Shown here in pieces: positions 33,201 to 35,000 of a stretch of DNA of 35,000 nt. A model generated the notes under the pieces. It saw only the letters and a program-made list of their open reading frames with translations. It was not told the DNA's origin and ran no database searches. Positions within the stretch are counted from its first letter, which is position 1. Each line of letters starts with the position of its first letter. Source of the DNA: Chromera velia. Its lineage: Eukaryota; Sar; Chromeraceae. The translations under genes and the position numbers were made by a program. The stretch is from positions 107,747 through 142,746 of the forward strand of contig JAHBMJ010002840.1 in NCBI GenBank assembly GCA_018398765.1, written 5' to 3'.

Positions 33201-33718
33201 TGCAGAGAAGTTTGATGCTTGCTGCTGTGTCTTTGAATCACACATGATGGAAAACATTGTTACTGAAGAGAATCACTCCTGCACAGCCTCGTTGTTGGAC
33301 TTACACATGTGAGGAATCCTTCTTGCCACTTCAAAAGCCCTGGCACGAGTTTGTTCCTGAAGAATTCGGTTTGGGTGTTGGGGTCAAAATGAACTCCGAG
33401 GGGGTTGAGTTGCGGGTTGCCAAACAAATGCTGCGTCTGCTGGGCCCAGGCACTGGCAGCCTGCATCTGCTGGTACTGCATCTGCTGATACATAAGTTGT
33501 TGTTGTTGTATTCTTTGCTGCTGCTGTTGTTGCTGCTGCTGCTGGGCGGCCTGATTACGCTGCCACTGAAGGGCGCTTTTGGCATGAGTTTCAATCTGGT
33601 CTTCAGTATACGTCCCCTGCGACCTCAACCAGGCTTTGTATCGATTAAGAGACCCGATTTCGTCGTTTGGATCCCATCCCTGAAAGAGGGCGCCGTTTTG
33701 ATTCGCATTCGTATTCAT
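27758..33718 (-). CDS. THP3/LENG8-type SAC3/GANP-domain protein, 11 exons
   Basis: Nuclear mRNA-metabolism family; yeast Thp3 acts with Csn12 in transcription elongation and splicing. Exons, 5' to 3': 33718-33305, 32900-32842, 32468-31929, 31707-31215, 30927-30712, 29576-29451, 29203-29131, 28864-28755, 28513-28442, 28234-28149, 27911-27758; 780 aa, all junctions in phase. The N-terminal half is disordered: a poly-Gln segment at about 59-86, a second Gln run in exon 3, and an Arg/Ser-rich stretch containing GRSRSRSRSREAERGG in exon 4. The SAC3/GANP domain starts near residue 503. EKEYLRLTDAPREEEVRPE, MRAIRQDMKVQRIENDLTVK, VYENNADLAIENGDLGQFN and TQLGHLYRL match the LENG8 pattern as I recall it, and the FTLFTTAP...LLQLYRDKLR and IDSKKSL elements follow in order. 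A possible donor (AAG|GTGCAT) near the end could replace the last five residues. Confidence 0.9.
28515..28562. repeat. CA-GA compound microsatellite in THP3-like intron 8
   Basis: On the gene's strand it reads TC units then TG units running straight into the GCAG acceptor of exon 9 (border at 28513), so the repeat forms the polypyrimidine region of that splice site. Confidence 0.93.
29658..30366. repeat. About 700-bp GAAA/GA polypurine tract in THP3-like intron 5
   Basis: Almost pure A/G on the plus strand: GAAA units with GGAA, GA and GAAAAA variants. It is broken only by CAGA repeats and a short unique stretch at about 29796-29839, plus a few single bases. In gene sense it is a CTTT pyrimidine tract ending about 80 nt before the exon 6 acceptor. 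Long Lys/Arg/Glu and Phe/Ser/Leu ORFs on the two strands come from the repeat. Confidence 0.97.
32891..33000. repeat. Duplicated 3' splice site of THP3-like exon 2
   Basis: A 33-bp block at 32891-32923 recurs at 32968-33000 with one difference. On the gene's strand each copy reads GTATGTCTCTTCTTTG, then TCTGCAG or TTTGCAG, then the exon start CAGGACAACC. The inner copy borders the real exon; the outer copy lies 77 bp upstream and leads into non-homologous sequence. Confidence 0.9.
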
Positions 33719-34884
33719 CTTCTTCAACCCCTGTGACTTTCGGGATTGAACAGAAGAACGAGAAAGAAGAACTTGCACACACCCTTCCCTCGTGTAAAAG
33801 CCACAAAAGGTATGCTTGTCGAAAGGAGGGAGGCCTTTTCTCCTCCTTCACTCAGCAGAAGAAGGGCGGAAAGGAAACGCCTCGAAAGCTATACAGAAGG
33901 TAAGGGGAATTGCCCCTGCTGTACGTTGTGCGATGAAGAGATTGGTTTCAAGCAGAAACTCTGCCGGATTTCGAGTCAACAGTGCAGATCAGAACTGGAG
34001 TGTAAAGCAAGGTGGTTGGTTCGCTAACACACAGCACTGTCGAATCGGGAAATTCGATTGAGCCTTCAATGCATGGTTTCAATCATTTTCAATCCTTCAA
34101 TCTCTGCATGGCCGTTTTACACACTCGATATGCCGGGGCCCTGGGCCTCGGTTTTTGTTTTAAGGGCCCGGCGTTTCACTTTCTCTTTCAAGGCCCCGGC
34201 ATACCCCCGGAGGAGGGCTCAATTTTTCATCTGACGCACGCAAGCGTGGCCCGGAAAGCGAAGCTGGGGGGCACTTACAAAGAGTTTATTAATATATAGG
34301 TGAGAGTTGCACGTATCATCGTCGAGCGTCGTCATAAGCGTCATGAATCTCGGGTTAAAAAATCTGACACATGCAGATCATGCGGCAGATGCACTGGCAT
34401 GTCCGCAGAGAGGGCACTTAACGCAACATGAGAGCGGGTGAGAATAAACTTGATTAAGGTTTTTGTTATGCATGCCGCGTCCCCGTTAATTTTGCTTTCC
34501 ACGTCATTCGCACGGAGTAGCACGGAGTGCATCGGATGCGAATGGCCCTGGAAAGCCTATGCATGTTTATGCATGTTAAAACTTGCCAAACGAAAAACTG
34601 TAAACCAAATGGGCCCATAATATTGTAAGGGGCAAAAAAAACTTAATAGTACATATAGATACTAACAGAAATCGAAGTTATCCAACTGACCACAATAAAA
34701 TATAATATGTTAGTAGCATCTACTAGAGCATCTAGTAGCGATCATGTTATAGAATTTGTCAGAATCTATATAAAAACCTCTGTAGCAGTTTTTTAAAAAT
34801 TAGATTTATATCAGACATAGCAGGAAGGCCCTAGGGCGGAACATATCAATCAATCAATCAATCAATCAATATCGATCAATCATA

Positions 34885-34920
<36 letters not shown>

Positions 34921-35000
34921 TTAATTCGACGAGTCGACAACGACTAGTCACTACTCAATGATTTACTCTGTTTGGATCAGTTTGAATACATTTAACTAAA
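33719..35000. other. 5' flank of the THP3-like gene and distal intergenic DNA
   Basis: No gene is supported. The frame upstream of the chosen Met stays open to 33778. Short ORFs at 33746-34299 lack motifs. An inverted repeat occurs at 34129-34203, and from about 34610 the sequence becomes an AT-rich island containing an AATC repeat (about 34846-34870) and an AT repeat (about 34888-34918). Confidence 0.5.
34129..34203. repeat. Inverted repeat with GC-rich arms
   Basis: Perfect 12-bp arms, TATGCCGGGGCC at 34129-34140 and GGCCCCGGCATA at 34192-34203, enclose 51 bp that contain further GGGCC words. It could fold as a hairpin or mark part of a small element. No flanking direct repeat is evident. 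Confidence 0.7.

Overview
This is a nuclear window from a eukaryote with intron-rich genes, probably a photosynthetic protist with a secondary plastid. The chromerid Chromera velia is the closest fit I can suggest. That rests on three things: a protein with a signal peptide, transit region and lumenal twin-arginine signal; many short GT-AG introns full of microsatellites; and intermediate GC. The organism name is inference, not something the sequence shows directly.

Layout. (1) 176-1011, minus: two-exon predicted thylakoid-lumen protein, DUF2358/NTF2-like. It is head-to-head with (2) 1561-2388, plus: a single-exon, two-span membrane protein I do not recognise. (3) 2389-4393: gene-free, with an AT-rich island. 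(4) 4394-11252, minus: complete glutaminyl-tRNA synthetase in 16 exons. (5) 11253-13126: gene-free, low-complexity. (6) 13127-13911: a tandem array of seven truncated tRNA-Pro 5' halves leading into two identical complete tRNA-Pro(AGG) genes. (7) 14345-22248, plus: an anoctamer/TMEM16 (scramblase or channel family) in 18 modelled exons, one of them a 5-nt microexon. A 306-bp block just upstream of its start is repeated inside its own intron 6. (8) 22249-27757: gene-poor, with AT islands and low-complexity DNA. (9) 27758-33718, minus: a THP3/LENG8-type SAC3/GANP-domain protein in 11 exons, with a roughly 700-bp GAAA tract in one intron. (10) 33719-35000: no gene seen.

The exon models were built by hand from reading-frame continuity, GT/AG borders and known family motifs. 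Every junction keeps phase and each model totals a multiple of three. They agree on an unusual donor signal: 20 of 43 donors have C at intron position +3 (GTC-type). Two introns carry a duplicated 3' splice site. The genes share no pathway. The most notable signals concern RNA processing: the microexon, the GTC donors, the duplicated acceptors and the tRNA-half array.
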